14,586 nucleotides of DNA, taken from Candidatus Heimdallarchaeota archaeon. GTDB taxonomy: Archaea > Asgardarchaeota > Heimdallarchaeia > Heimdallarchaeales > Heimdallarchaeaceae. Under the pieces are notes generated by a model that saw only the letters and a program-made list of their open reading frames with translations, ran no database searches and was not told the origin of the DNA. The position numbers were made by a program, and so were the translations under genes. Position 1 is the stretch's first letter. Every line of letters begins with the position of its first letter. Shown piece by piece: positions 1 through 6,471 of the stretch. The DNA lies in NCBI GenBank assembly GCA_023139025.1, contig JAGLOH010000020.1, forward strand, positions 1-14,586, written 5' to 3'.

Positions 1-471
1 CCTCTATATCAAGGACGAATTACCGCCAAAGAATTAGTTAAAGCAGGGATTACAACTACTCAAGTTGTTGATAGTGCAATGAGATGGGTTTTGAATAGGC
101 ATGATGTTGACATCATAATTACTGGAGCAGATGCAATTACAAGTCAAGGTACAGTCATTAATAAAATAGGAACACGTTTATTAGCTCTTGCTGCTAAAGA
201 AATGGACATACCATTTTATACAGCGATTAATCTCCTAAAATATGATCCTGAAACGAGTATTGGCAAACTATCAGAAATAGAAATGAGAGCAGGAACAGAG
301 ATTTGGGAAAATCCTCCAGAAGGATTGAATTTTCTAAACCCTGCGTTCGAAACTGTTTCCTCAGATTTGATTGATGGTATAATAACAGAATCGGGTGTTT
401 TTTCACCTTCAATAGTTTATATGATAATTAAAGAGAAGTATCCTTTTATGATAATCAGTGAGGATACATAG
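1..471 (+). CDS. Ribose-1,5-bisphosphate isomerase (eIF2B-alpha/MtnA-like family), C-terminal part
   Basis: The reading frame is open at the left edge, so only about the last 156 residues are present. The visible part contains PLYQGRITAKELV, the motif ITGADAITSQGTVINKIGT, and a late PETSIGKLSEIEMR segment. These are typical of the e2b2/MtnA/eIF2B-alpha superfamily. The aspartate of the GAD motif aligns with the catalytic Asp known for R15P isomerase and MtnA; the catalytic Cys would lie in the missing N-terminal part. In archaea this enzyme converts ribose 1,5-bisphosphate, made by AMP phosphorylase, into ribulose 1,5-bisphosphate, the RuBisCO substrate. The RuBisCO gene begins only 29 nt downstream on the same strand, which favours R15P isomerase over a true initiation-factor subunit or methylthioribose-1-phosphate isomerase. 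The stop is TAG at 469-471. Confidence 0.88.
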   Translation, partial: PLYQGRITAKELVKAGITTTQVVDSAMRWVLNRHDVDIIITGADAITSQGTVINKIGTRLLALAAKEMDIPFYTAINLLKYDPETSIGKLSEIEMRAGTEIWENPPEGLNFLNPAFETVSSDLIDGIITESGVFSPSIVYMIIKEKYPFMIISEDT

Positions 472-490
472 AACATTTATGATTAATTTT

Positions 491-495
491 GGTGA
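491..495 (+). promoter_or_regulatory. Ribosome binding site of the RuBisCO gene
   Basis: GGTGA lies five bases before ATG 501. It decides the start in favour of ATG 501 over the in-frame TTG at 489 and GTG at 492, since those codons overlap or precede the site. Confidence 0.6.
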
Positions 496-500
496 CAAAT

Positions 501-1757
501 ATGAAAGATAAATATAAAGAATTACTAGTTGCTCGTTATTATGTCGAGCATGTTAAGTCAGTCCAAGTGGCTGCAGAAGAAATATGTGATGAAGAAAGCG
601 TTGGTACATGGACCAAACTTACTACAATTGAAAACACAGAGATAGACATCATTCCTAGATTAAGAGCTGAAATTCTGGATACCAAGGTTATTGGTGACCA
701 CGAAGGATATCAGAGTGGAGAAGTATTAATTGGATTTAAGACAGAAACTTTTGATACAGAAGCAGGAATTACAAGCATTTTGTCCATGTTAGCTGGTAAC
801 CTATTTGGTTTAGGAGCACTTCGCAATATACGATGGGTTGATGTAGAATTTCCCAGAAGTATTGCAGAAAATTTTCCAGGACCAAAATTTGGAGTACAAG
901 GAGTACGTAAAATCTTAGGTACTGACAAAGGTGAATTTCCAAATCGTCCTCATTTAGGAACAATAGTTAAACCAAAAATGGGATTAACTGCAAAAGAATG
1001 GGCTCAAGTAGCTTATGAAGCAGCTATTGGTGGTGTAGATTTTATCAAAGATGATGAAAATCTAAGTAACCAACCTTTCTGTCCAATAGCAGATAGAACC
1101 GTTGCAGTATTAGAAAAGATGGATCAAGTGAAAGAAGAAACAGGAAGAACTGTAATCCATGCAGTGAATGTAACTGCAAAACATGATGTCATGTGGAGAA
1201 GGATAGAGGAAGCTATTGATAATGGGGCTAAATGTTTGATGATAGATGTTATTCTTACAGGATTTCAAGAATTGGCTCAAATGGCAGCTGATCCAAGTGT
1301 GAAATTACCTATTCATGTTCATAGAACTATGCATGCAGCTTTTACTCGTAATCAATTACATGGTATATCCATGTTACCTGTGTCGAAGATAATCCGTATG
1401 GTTGGTGGTGACCAATTGCACATAGGATCGTATGGCCAAGGTAAAATGGATACAGAGTTAGATCTTGAGCTTCAAATTAAAGATGCTATGCTTAATCCCA
1501 TGTATGAGTTTAAACAAACTTTTCCTGTTGCATCCGGTGGTCTTTATCCAGCTAAAATACCTAATTTGGTAAAACATGGTGGTAATAACCTCATAATTCA
1601 AGCTGGTGGAGGTATTCACGGACATCCTGACGGTACAAGAAAAGGTGCAATGGCAATGAAACAAGCACTAGATGCTACACTAAAGGGTATTTCCTTAGAA
1701 GAATACGCTAAAGAACATGTAGAGCTTGCTAGATCCCTTGAGAAATGGGCCAATTAA
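501..1757 (+). CDS. rbcL: Ribulose-1,5-bisphosphate carboxylase large chain, form III-like
   Basis: Carboxylates ribulose 1,5-bisphosphate to 3-phosphoglycerate, here probably in AMP salvage because the preceding gene is the isomerase that makes its substrate. I start it at ATG 501 (418 aa) because GGTGA at 491-495 is a good ribosome binding site for it; upstream in-frame TTG 489 and GTG 492 would add four residues. Numbered from 501, active-site residues are all found: K157 and K159 in VKPKMGL, carbamylated K183 with D185 and E186 in FIKDDEN, H274-R275 in HVHRTMHAAF, H307, loop-6 K315 in GQGKM, S345 in ASGG, and the AGGG phosphate loop. The C-terminus EYAKEHVELARSLEKW is form III-like. Odd points: GKMDT replaces the usual GK(L/M)EG, the loop-6 to SGG stretch is about 15 residues shorter than in plant RuBisCO, and GGGIHGHP resembles form IV proteins. 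Confidence 0.94.
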   Translation: MKDKYKELLVARYYVEHVKSVQVAAEEICDEESVGTWTKLTTIENTEIDIIPRLRAEILDTKVIGDHEGYQSGEVLIGFKTETFDTEAGITSILSMLAGNLFGLGALRNIRWVDVEFPRSIAENFPGPKFGVQGVRKILGTDKGEFPNRPHLGTIVKPKMGLTAKEWAQVAYEAAIGGVDFIKDDENLSNQPFCPIADRTVAVLEKMDQVKEETGRTVIHAVNVTAKHDVMWRRIEEAIDNGAKCLMIDVILTGFQELAQMAADPSVKLPIHVHRTMHAAFTRNQLHGISMLPVSKIIRMVGGDQLHIGSYGQGKMDTELDLELQIKDAMLNPMYEFKQTFPVASGGLYPAKIPNLVKHGGNNLIIQAGGGIHGHPDGTRKGAMAMKQALDATLKGISLEEYAKEHVELARSLEKWAN

Positions 1758-1759
1758 GA

Positions 1760-1788
1760 TTTTTCTAATTTCTTTTTTTTCTTTTTTC
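1760..1788 (+). terminator. T-rich terminator after the RuBisCO operon
   Basis: Directly after the TAA of the RuBisCO gene comes a non-template strand made almost only of T, including runs of eight and six T. Archaeal RNA polymerase commonly terminates at such U-rich tracts without a hairpin. It separates the isomerase-RuBisCO operon from the hydrolase gene. Confidence 0.6.
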
Positions 1789-1795
1789 TAATAAT

Positions 1796-1803
1796 CTTTA
1801 ATA
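1796..1803 (+). promoter_or_regulatory. Possible TATA-like box of the alpha/beta hydrolase gene
   Basis: CTTTAATA is centred about 28 nt before ATG 1828. That spacing would place the transcription start at or near the start codon, giving a leaderless mRNA. No Shine-Dalgarno-like sequence precedes the ATG. The match to a TATA box is only moderate. Confidence 0.35.
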
Positions 1804-1827
1804 GCACAAAAAGCCATAATTGAATTT

Positions 1828-2610
1828 ATGTTGGGTAACTATATTGAAGTTAATGGCATAAATATGTTCTATATTGAAAAGGGAAAAGGTCATCCTTTAA
1901 TCCTCCTTCATGGAGGGATATCTGTTGCAGAGGATAATTGGAAAAATCAGTTAGATTTTTTTTCTCAACATTTTAGGGTTATAGCTCCAGATAGTAGAGG
2001 ACATGGGAGAACAGATAATCCTACCGAAGAGTTTAGCTACAGGCTTATGGCTAATGATATAGCGGCACTTATCCAAGTATTAGAATTAGAAAAACCTCTA
2101 ATTATTGGTTGGAGTGACGGAGGTCAAATTGCTTTAGAAATTGGCATACATTATCCTGATTTAACAAAAGCTTTGGTTGCGGGTGGAGTGCTAAGTGAAA
2201 TTACTGATTATTATACTTCTACAATGAAAGCTTGGGGAATAGAAGGACCAGGAAAAGTCAATATTGGGAAACTAAGAGCGGTAATTCCTCAGTTTACTAA
2301 AGTATTACCAAAAATTCACTCAGCTGTATATGGTGATGAATATTGGAAAAAACTACTTCAAAATATCTCAAAAATGTGGTTAGATCCTTCAGAATTTCCT
2401 AAAAAGAAAATTAAACAAATTGACATACCGGTATTAATTCTTACAGGAGATCGAGATTCAGCTATTTCGATTAAAGAATCTGTGAGGATGTATAAGTTAA
2501 TTCCAAAAGCTGAGCTTGCAATTATTCCAAAAGCTGATCATGATGTCTATGAAACAAAACCTGATTTATTTAACAGTATAGTATTGGAATTCTTAATGAG
2601 ACATAAATGA
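1828..2610 (+). CDS. Alpha/beta-fold hydrolase
   Basis: A 260-residue cytosolic hydrolase with the complete alpha/beta-hydrolase signature. The oxyanion-hole region is LILLHGG (about 24-30), followed by VIAPDSRGHGRTD (51-63), the nucleophile elbow GWSDGG with Ser96, the acid Asp210 in LTGDRD, and the catalytic His238 in KADHD. There is no signal peptide or membrane segment. Length and motif order match small carboxylesterase, lactonase or haloperoxidase-like enzymes; the substrate cannot be read from the sequence. It follows the RuBisCO terminator with its own likely promoter and converges on the DinB-like gene, with the two stop codons separated by only about ten bases. A functional link to the RuBisCO operon is not evident. 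Confidence 0.9.
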   Translation: MLGNYIEVNGINMFYIEKGKGHPLILLHGGISVAEDNWKNQLDFFSQHFRVIAPDSRGHGRTDNPTEEFSYRLMANDIAALIQVLELEKPLIIGWSDGGQIALEIGIHYPDLTKALVAGGVLSEITDYYTSTMKAWGIEGPGKVNIGKLRAVIPQFTKVLPKIHSAVYGDEYWKKLLQNISKMWLDPSEFPKKKIKQIDIPVLILTGDRDSAISIKESVRMYKLIPKAELAIIPKADHDVYETKPDLFNSIVLEFLMRHK

Positions 2611-2620
2611 TGAATTGAAT

Positions 2621-3130
2621 TCAAATTATGTATTTTATAATTGGGGGATTTATGTTTAACAATCTAAAATACACACTGATTTGTCCTCTATGATGTATGC
2701 TATGCTCAATCATTTCCAACAGTAATTCTGCTTTAGTTGCGGGCCGACTAAAATTGGTTATAACCTCTTTGAGTTTATCCGCGGAAAGTTTTTCTAAAAA
2801 TACACTAAACTTTTGTGTTATGCTTTGGTAAAGATTAACAATTTCAGGAATTGTATTCAATTCCACAAGGTTGTATGGAAGTGCTTCCCAATGATCATCC
2901 ATTATCCCTCGAATATAATATTCTAAAGAACGAATGATGTGTAAAATTACTTCCCCTAAAGGTCTGATGCCTTTTGCAGGGATTTTGAATAGTATACTAT
3001 CTGGTTTTATTTCATTTTTATCCACTAAATCTTCAAAGGATTCTCCACTGAATTCCTGAAGAGTCTTCAAATATAGTTCTGTCTCTTTCAGATGTCTGAG
3101 AATTGCGTTTTTAAGAAAAGCTTCCAACAT
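2621..3130 (-). CDS. DinB/YfiT-like putative metalloenzyme
   Basis: A 169-residue protein that matches the four-helix-bundle DinB/YfiT superfamily. The family's metal-binding histidine triad can be placed at His64 (GEVILHIIRSLEYYI), His143 and His147 (EHSIHHRGQISVY); the HxxxHRGQ pattern is highly characteristic. Relatives include bacillithiol and mycothiol transferases and uncharacterised damage-inducible proteins, so a thiol-dependent transferase or hydrolase is possible, but no substrate can be assigned. ATG at 3130 is supported by the site TGAGGTT (plus-strand 3137-3143, reverse complement), six bases before the start. It is a single gene transcribed toward the alpha/beta hydrolase and away from the tRNAs. 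Confidence 0.8.
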   Translation of the reverse strand: MLEAFLKNAILRHLKETELYLKTLQEFSGESFEDLVDKNEIKPDSILFKIPAKGIRPLGEVILHIIRSLEYYIRGIMDDHWEALPYNLVELNTIPEIVNLYQSITQKFSVFLEKLSADKLKEVITNFSRPATKAELLLEMIEHSIHHRGQISVYFRLLNINPPIIKYII

Positions 3131-3246
3131 ATCATAAACCTCATAGAAATTGTGGTAATTATCTAATTAAAATTCTGACAATTTAAAACAATTATTGATT
3201 CACCAAAAGGATGCAAAAAAATCAATTCACGAACAGAAAGATTAAA

Positions 3247-3256
3247 AATATAAATA
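3247..3256 (+). promoter_or_regulatory. TATA box of tRNA-Gly(TCC)
   Basis: AATATAAATA is centred about 28 nt before the first tRNA base at 3280, the expected position of an archaeal TATA element for a tRNA transcript starting at or near its mature 5' end. Confidence 0.6.
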
Positions 3257-3279
3257 GAACAGATGAAAGTAGTAAAAAT

Positions 3280-3353
3280 ACGCTAATAGTCTAGTGGCAG
3301 GACTTCGCCCTTCCAAGGCGGGAACCCGGGTTCAAATCCCGGTTAGCGTACCA
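3280..3353 (+). tRNA. tRNA-Gly (anticodon TCC), CCA encoded
   Basis: A full cloverleaf can be folded by hand. The acceptor stem ACGCTAA (3280-3286) pairs with TTAGCGT (3343-3349). The D stem is GTC/GAC (3289-3291 and 3301-3303) and the anticodon stem is TCGCC/GGCGG. The loop CTTCCAA puts TCC in the anticodon position (3312-3314), reading GGA and probably other GGN codons. The T arm is CCGGG-TTCAAAT-CCCGG, the discriminator is A3350, and CCA is encoded at 3351-3353. No intron is present. The C2-G71 glycine identity pair is kept. The first acceptor pair is A1-U72 rather than the usual G1-C72. A T-run at 3357-3362 probably terminates the transcript. Confidence 0.95.
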
Positions 3354-3412
3354 AATCTTTTTCATATTTCACATTTTGATACATTGTTTTTAATCATCAT
3401 CAAACAGAAAAG

Positions 3413-3420
3413 ATAAATAT
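3413..3420 (+). promoter_or_regulatory. TATA box of tRNA-Gly(GCC)
   Basis: ATAAATAT is centred about 30 nt before the tRNA 5' end at 3447, so this second glycine tRNA probably has its own promoter rather than being co-transcribed with the first. Confidence 0.55.
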
Positions 3421-3446
3421 TGCTTCTAGAATACAACCTTGCTCGT

Positions 3447-3521
3447 GCTCGTGTAGTCTAGTTGGTAGGACTCAGCCCTGCCACGGCTGGAACCCGGGTT
3501 CGAATCCCGGCGCGTGCACCA
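3447..3521 (+). tRNA. tRNA-Gly (anticodon GCC), CCA encoded
   Basis: The D stem is GTC/GAC (3456-3458, 3469-3471). The anticodon stem CAGCC/GGCTG is perfectly paired and encloses CTGCCAC, giving anticodon GCC (3480-3482), which reads GGC and GGU. The T arm is CCGGG-TTCGAAT-CCCGG, the discriminator is A3518, and CCA is at 3519-3521. The acceptor stem GCTCGTG (3447-3453) against CGCGTGC (3511-3517) contains a U3-U70 mismatch and a U6-G67 wobble. The 5' strand GCTCGT is the second copy of a tandem hexamer that starts at 3441. No intron is seen. A T-rich tail (3522-3533) follows. Confidence 0.93.
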
Positions 3522-3566
3522 TTTAATTTTTTCTTATAACCCCTAATAAACAAAAAAATGTAATAC

Positions 3567-3585
3567 TGACGAGTCTTCTCGGTCA
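3567..3585 (+). other. Hairpin in the ftsZ upstream region
   Basis: TGACGAGTCTTCTCGGTCA can fold as four inner pairs (CGAG/CTCG) around the loop TCTT and three outer pairs (TGA/TCA) with one bulged G. It lies about 45 nt before the ftsZ ATG. It may be a leader structure or an operator, or have no function; there is no other evidence. Confidence 0.3.
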
Positions 3586-3630
3586 TATTTGCGTTGTTAT
3601 GTTAGTTATCGAAAGCTTCTCTGAGAATAT

Positions 3631-4794
3631 ATGGATGAACATTATATTATTAATATTGATGAAGAAGATGATAATGTTTCTAACCGTAAAGAGCCAAACA
3701 CATTTGATAGTGACGATATGGATAAAGAACTTGAAAAATTATTGGTGAATCAATCAGGTTCTTCTGACCGCTTTTCAAGTAGTTCTGTTGATTCATACAT
3801 TCAACAGGTTCTCAAAACAAATAGAATTCTAGCTATTGGTATAGGTGGTGCAGGTTCTAATGCCATTAACAATATTGTAACTCGTGGAGGAATTATTGGG
3901 GCAACTACTGTAGCTGTTAATACAGATGCTAGACATCTTCTAAGTACTCAAGCTGATCGAAAATTGCTTTTAGGCAGAGAATTAACTAATGGAACTGGTG
4001 CAGGTAATGATCCGAACATAGGTCGAGCAGCAGCTGAAGAAAATGAGGAAGACATGAGAGAGTTAGTTAGAGGAAATGATCTTGTTTTTGTTGCTTGTGG
4101 TCTAGGAAAAGGTACAGGAACTGGAGCAGCACCATATATTGCAAAAATTGCTCAAGATGAAGGATGTTTAGTTGTTAGTGTTTGTACTTTACCTTTTGCA
4201 TCAGAAGGACAATCAAAAATGGATGCAGCTTTGCTAGGTTTAGATGAATTAAATGAACACTCTAATACCATTATTGTGGTTCCAAACGAAAAACTACTGA
4301 TGTATGCTCCAGATTTTACACTCTGGGACGCATTTAAACTGGCTGATGATGTTCTGATTAATGCTGTTGTTGGACTAACTGAATTAATAGTACTCCCTGC
4401 AAGAGTTAATGTCGATTTTGCTGATACCAAGAAGATATTGAGACGCAGTGGTCCTGCAGTCATTGGTGTTGGACATGGAAAAGGTGAAAATCGAGCTATA
4501 CAAGCAATAACTAATGCATTATCAAATCCCCTACTTGATATAGATATTACTTCATCAACAGGTGCGCTTGTTAATATTAAAGCTAATAAGAACATATCAA
4601 TGACTGAAGTTGATACCATTACAACTATGATTACAGATCAAATCAATCCAAAAGCAGAATTTGTTTGGGGTTGTAATATTGATGAAGTCATTCCAGATGA
4701 TGAACTAGCAGTAACCGTGGTAATTGCTGAAGTAAAATCCTCGTACTTAACTAAAATTGATGATATATCTATCGAAGCATTATGGAGAGATTAA
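3631..4794 (+). CDS. ftsZ: Cell division GTPase FtsZ
   Basis: A tubulin-superfamily GTPase of 387 aa that would polymerise into the cytokinetic ring. Residues 1-63 are an acidic, Ser- and Asp-rich extension that looks disordered. The GTPase domain follows: GIGGAGSNAI (70-79), AVNTDA (95-100), the tubulin signature region GLGKGTGTGAAP (157-168), PNEKLL (218-223), and the T7 synergy loop NVDFAD with N260, D262 and D265, the residues that trigger hydrolysis in the neighbouring subunit. The C-terminal activation domain includes GENRAIQAITNAL and ends at 387 with a short tail; I see no obvious conserved C-terminal peptide. The usual triple glycine GGG of the signature reads GKG here. The gene stands alone with its own upstream hairpin and is closed by a hairpin terminator. 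Confidence 0.95.
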   Translation: MDEHYIINIDEEDDNVSNRKEPNTFDSDDMDKELEKLLVNQSGSSDRFSSSSVDSYIQQVLKTNRILAIGIGGAGSNAINNIVTRGGIIGATTVAVNTDARHLLSTQADRKLLLGRELTNGTGAGNDPNIGRAAAEENEEDMRELVRGNDLVFVACGLGKGTGTGAAPYIAKIAQDEGCLVVSVCTLPFASEGQSKMDAALLGLDELNEHSNTIIVVPNEKLLMYAPDFTLWDAFKLADDVLINAVVGLTELIVLPARVNVDFADTKKILRRSGPAVIGVGHGKGENRAIQAITNALSNPLLDIDITSSTGALVNIKANKNISMTEVDTITTMITDQINPKAEFVWGCNIDEVIPDDELAVTVVIAEVKSSYLTKIDDISIEALWRD

Positions 4795-4807
4795 GTAAAC
4801 TCTTCCC

Positions 4808-4829
4808 CCCAAAATTATTTTGGGTTTTT
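4808..4829 (+). terminator. Hairpin terminator after ftsZ
   Basis: CCCAAAA (4808-4814) and TTTTGGG (4818-4824) form a perfect seven-base-pair stem with the loop TTA, followed at once by five T. It has the form of an intrinsic terminator and lies 14 nt after the ftsZ stop. Confidence 0.7.
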
Positions 4830-4860
4830 ATGCTCTTTTCTATATATATTATTAGATACT

Positions 4861-5982
4861 ATGTCAAAATTTCAAATCCACCACACAGAGGATTTCATTA
4901 CATTAGAATCTGATAATCAAGCAATTTCAGTTATTGGTTTTGCATTATCTAAGATGGAAGAAGGAGTTCTCACACAACTTTCGAAAAGAATAACAAATTA
5001 TTTTGATTCTTTTGGTTATTCTTACGTTATTCAAATGACTGAAACATCAATGAAACTCTACTTGATCATTTCAGCACAGAATGTAGGTGAAGTAATAGGC
5101 GAAGTATCAAATCTTCTAGATAAGATGCAAAAAATTACCCCAGTAAGTCCATTTCTGGTTATATCACAAATAAACCACCACAATATTGCTGAAAGCTTGC
5201 AAGAAAGCTATTTCTCTCCAGTTCGGAAAACATCAGAATCCCGAATTATCAAAATGGGAAAGAAATACATGGTTTTCTCTTCTATAGTTTTTTCAGGAGA
5301 AGAATCTAATCAATTTACAAGATATTTTCAAGATTTGCTAACATTTGAACATTGCAATCTAAATCTAAGTTCAAGAATTCTTAAGAAAGGAAAAAATAAA
5401 ACTGGGAAACACAAAAAAGGGATTTTATTAACATACAGTTCTCCAGAATTTGATAGTTGTATAGAATATTTACAGCAATTGAGAATAATATCTCTACAAT
5501 ATAAAGAAAAGATGGTGTTTTCGATACGATTTCATTCCTTAAATGAAATAAAACGCAGTAAAATCCTCTTTCTTCTGGGATTACCTAATAAGTCAGAAAT
5601 GCAGCTTTCTTGGGATTCATATTTCAATATTGAGAAATTTATACCTTGTATAAAACCAGATTTAAAGAAAAGAAAGAAACCAATGAAATCCATACGTAAA
5701 AAGGAAATTCCCCATTATAATAAAAATAGATTATTTCCTCTTTTGAAGAGTGTAAGATTACCGGTCTTTATGAGAAGGAAAACAAATCTTGATCAAGAAA
5801 TTAAGAAAGAACCAACAATTGTCATAGCAATGGAACAAAAAGAAATGGAGAATGAAGGGGAATCTATACTTGATTCTGAAAGAAACACAGAGGAACAAGG
5901 TACAATATTCCCCTATGGTCAGGTTGTTTCTGAAAGAGAAATGGAAAAACTAATCAAGAATATTCCTCCTCCACCGCCTTAG
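4861..5982 (+). CDS. Unrecognised basic protein with polyproline C-terminus
   Basis: I do not recognise this 373-residue protein. Residues 1 to about 265 look folded, with alternating hydrophobic strands and helices and no membrane segment or signal peptide. From about 266 to 320 it is very rich in Lys and Arg (for example KKRKKPMKSIRKKE). A charged, probably disordered acidic stretch of about 40 residues follows. The protein ends in IPPPPP, five consecutive prolines immediately before the TAG. The basic stretch could bind nucleic acid or an acidic lipid surface, and the polyproline end could be a ligand for a profilin, SH3-like or similar domain; both are inference. It lies after the ftsZ terminator, so it is probably transcribed separately. 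A short palindrome AGATTAATCT (5983-5992) with six T after the stop may terminate it. Confidence 0.75.
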   Translation: MSKFQIHHTEDFITLESDNQAISVIGFALSKMEEGVLTQLSKRITNYFDSFGYSYVIQMTETSMKLYLIISAQNVGEVIGEVSNLLDKMQKITPVSPFLVISQINHHNIAESLQESYFSPVRKTSESRIIKMGKKYMVFSSIVFSGEESNQFTRYFQDLLTFEHCNLNLSSRILKKGKNKTGKHKKGILLTYSSPEFDSCIEYLQQLRIISLQYKEKMVFSIRFHSLNEIKRSKILFLLGLPNKSEMQLSWDSYFNIEKFIPCIKPDLKKRKKPMKSIRKKEIPHYNKNRLFPLLKSVRLPVFMRRKTNLDQEIKKEPTIVIAMEQKEMENEGESILDSERNTEEQGTIFPYGQVVSEREMEKLIKNIPPPPP

Positions 5983-5998
5983 AGATTAATCTTTTTTC
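5983..5998 (+). terminator. Weak hairpin plus T-tract
   Basis: AGATTAATCT directly after the stop codon can form a four-base-pair stem and runs into TTTTTT. It is probably the end of the transcript of the polyproline-tailed gene; the stem is short. Confidence 0.4.
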
Positions 5999-6081
5999 TT
6001 CAAATTATCATTATTTCAAAAATAAAGTGAAAAGAAATGTTGATAAGGTAATTTTTTCTCATCCAGTAAGGAAGAAACAAC

Positions 6082-6471
6082 ATGTCTAATGAAAAAACAC
6101 CTCACCTACGTACAAGGAAGAGAAAAAATCGAAGAAAAAAGTTTCAGGTTTTGTCTCAAGAGGATTTCAAAGCACAAATTGTTTCTTTACTCATAAAAGC
6201 AGATAAAATTATTTCAGAGGATATGGAAAAAGCCCAGCAATTTGCTAAACAAGCACGTAAAATCCAAATGAAAACTAGAATAAAATTCCCTCCAGAATGG
6301 AAAAAACGATTCTGTAAACATTGTAAAGCATTCCTTTATCCCGGGATTAATAGCCGAGTTAGACTTTCATCTACAAACAAAGTGATTGCCATCAAATGTA
6401 ACCACTGCAACAAGTATACTAGAATACCCTACTATAGAAATAAGGAGGTTAAGAATGGACAACATCATTAA
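6082..6471 (+). CDS. rnp4: Ribonuclease P protein component 4 (Rpr2/Rpp21 family)
   Basis: A protein subunit of archaeal RNase P, which trims 5' leaders from precursor tRNAs; in archaea Rnp4 pairs with Rnp1 to support substrate recognition. The 129 aa match the family. There is a basic N-terminus (LRTRKRKNRRKK, 9-20), a helical segment ending in QQFAKQARKIQMKTRIKFP, then PEWKKRFCKHCKAFLYPGIN, and a zinc ribbon with Cys78, Cys81, Cys106 and Cys109. The final TRIPYY is also typical. ATG 6082 is preceded by AAGGAAG (6068-6074). It is the first gene of an operon; its last 17 nt overlap the start of the CRM-domain gene, implying translational coupling. Confidence 0.9.
   Translation: MSNEKTPHLRTRKRKNRRKKFQVLSQEDFKAQIVSLLIKADKIISEDMEKAQQFAKQARKIQMKTRIKFPPEWKKRFCKHCKAFLYPGINSRVRLSSTNKVIAIKCNHCNKYTRIPYYRNKEVKNGQHH
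6442..6449 (+). promoter_or_regulatory. Strong ribosome binding site of the CRM-domain gene
   Basis: AAGGAGGT lies five bases before ATG 6455, inside the end of the RNase P subunit gene. It fixes the start of the downstream gene at 6455 even though the frame stays open further upstream. Confidence 0.8.

Noticed and set aside
489..500. TTG 489 as the RuBisCO start
   Set aside because: GGTGA at 491-495 is correctly spaced for ATG 501 and overlaps the TTG and GTG codons, so the four extra residues are unlikely.
501..1757. Calling the RuBisCO a catalytically dead form IV RuBisCO-like protein
   Set aside because: The carbamylated Lys with its Asp and Glu ligands, the His and Arg of HVHR, and the loop-6 Lys are all present, and the gene sits with R15P isomerase.
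4152..4619. 155-codon minus-strand reading frame inside ftsZ
   Set aside because: It lies entirely antisense to a conserved gene and has low-complexity Ser-rich composition with no recognisable motif.
6386..6454. Longer N-terminus for the CRM-domain protein
   Set aside because: AAGGAGGT directly before ATG 6455 and the usual length of the family fix the start at 6455; the upstream part is shadow of the RNase P subunit gene.
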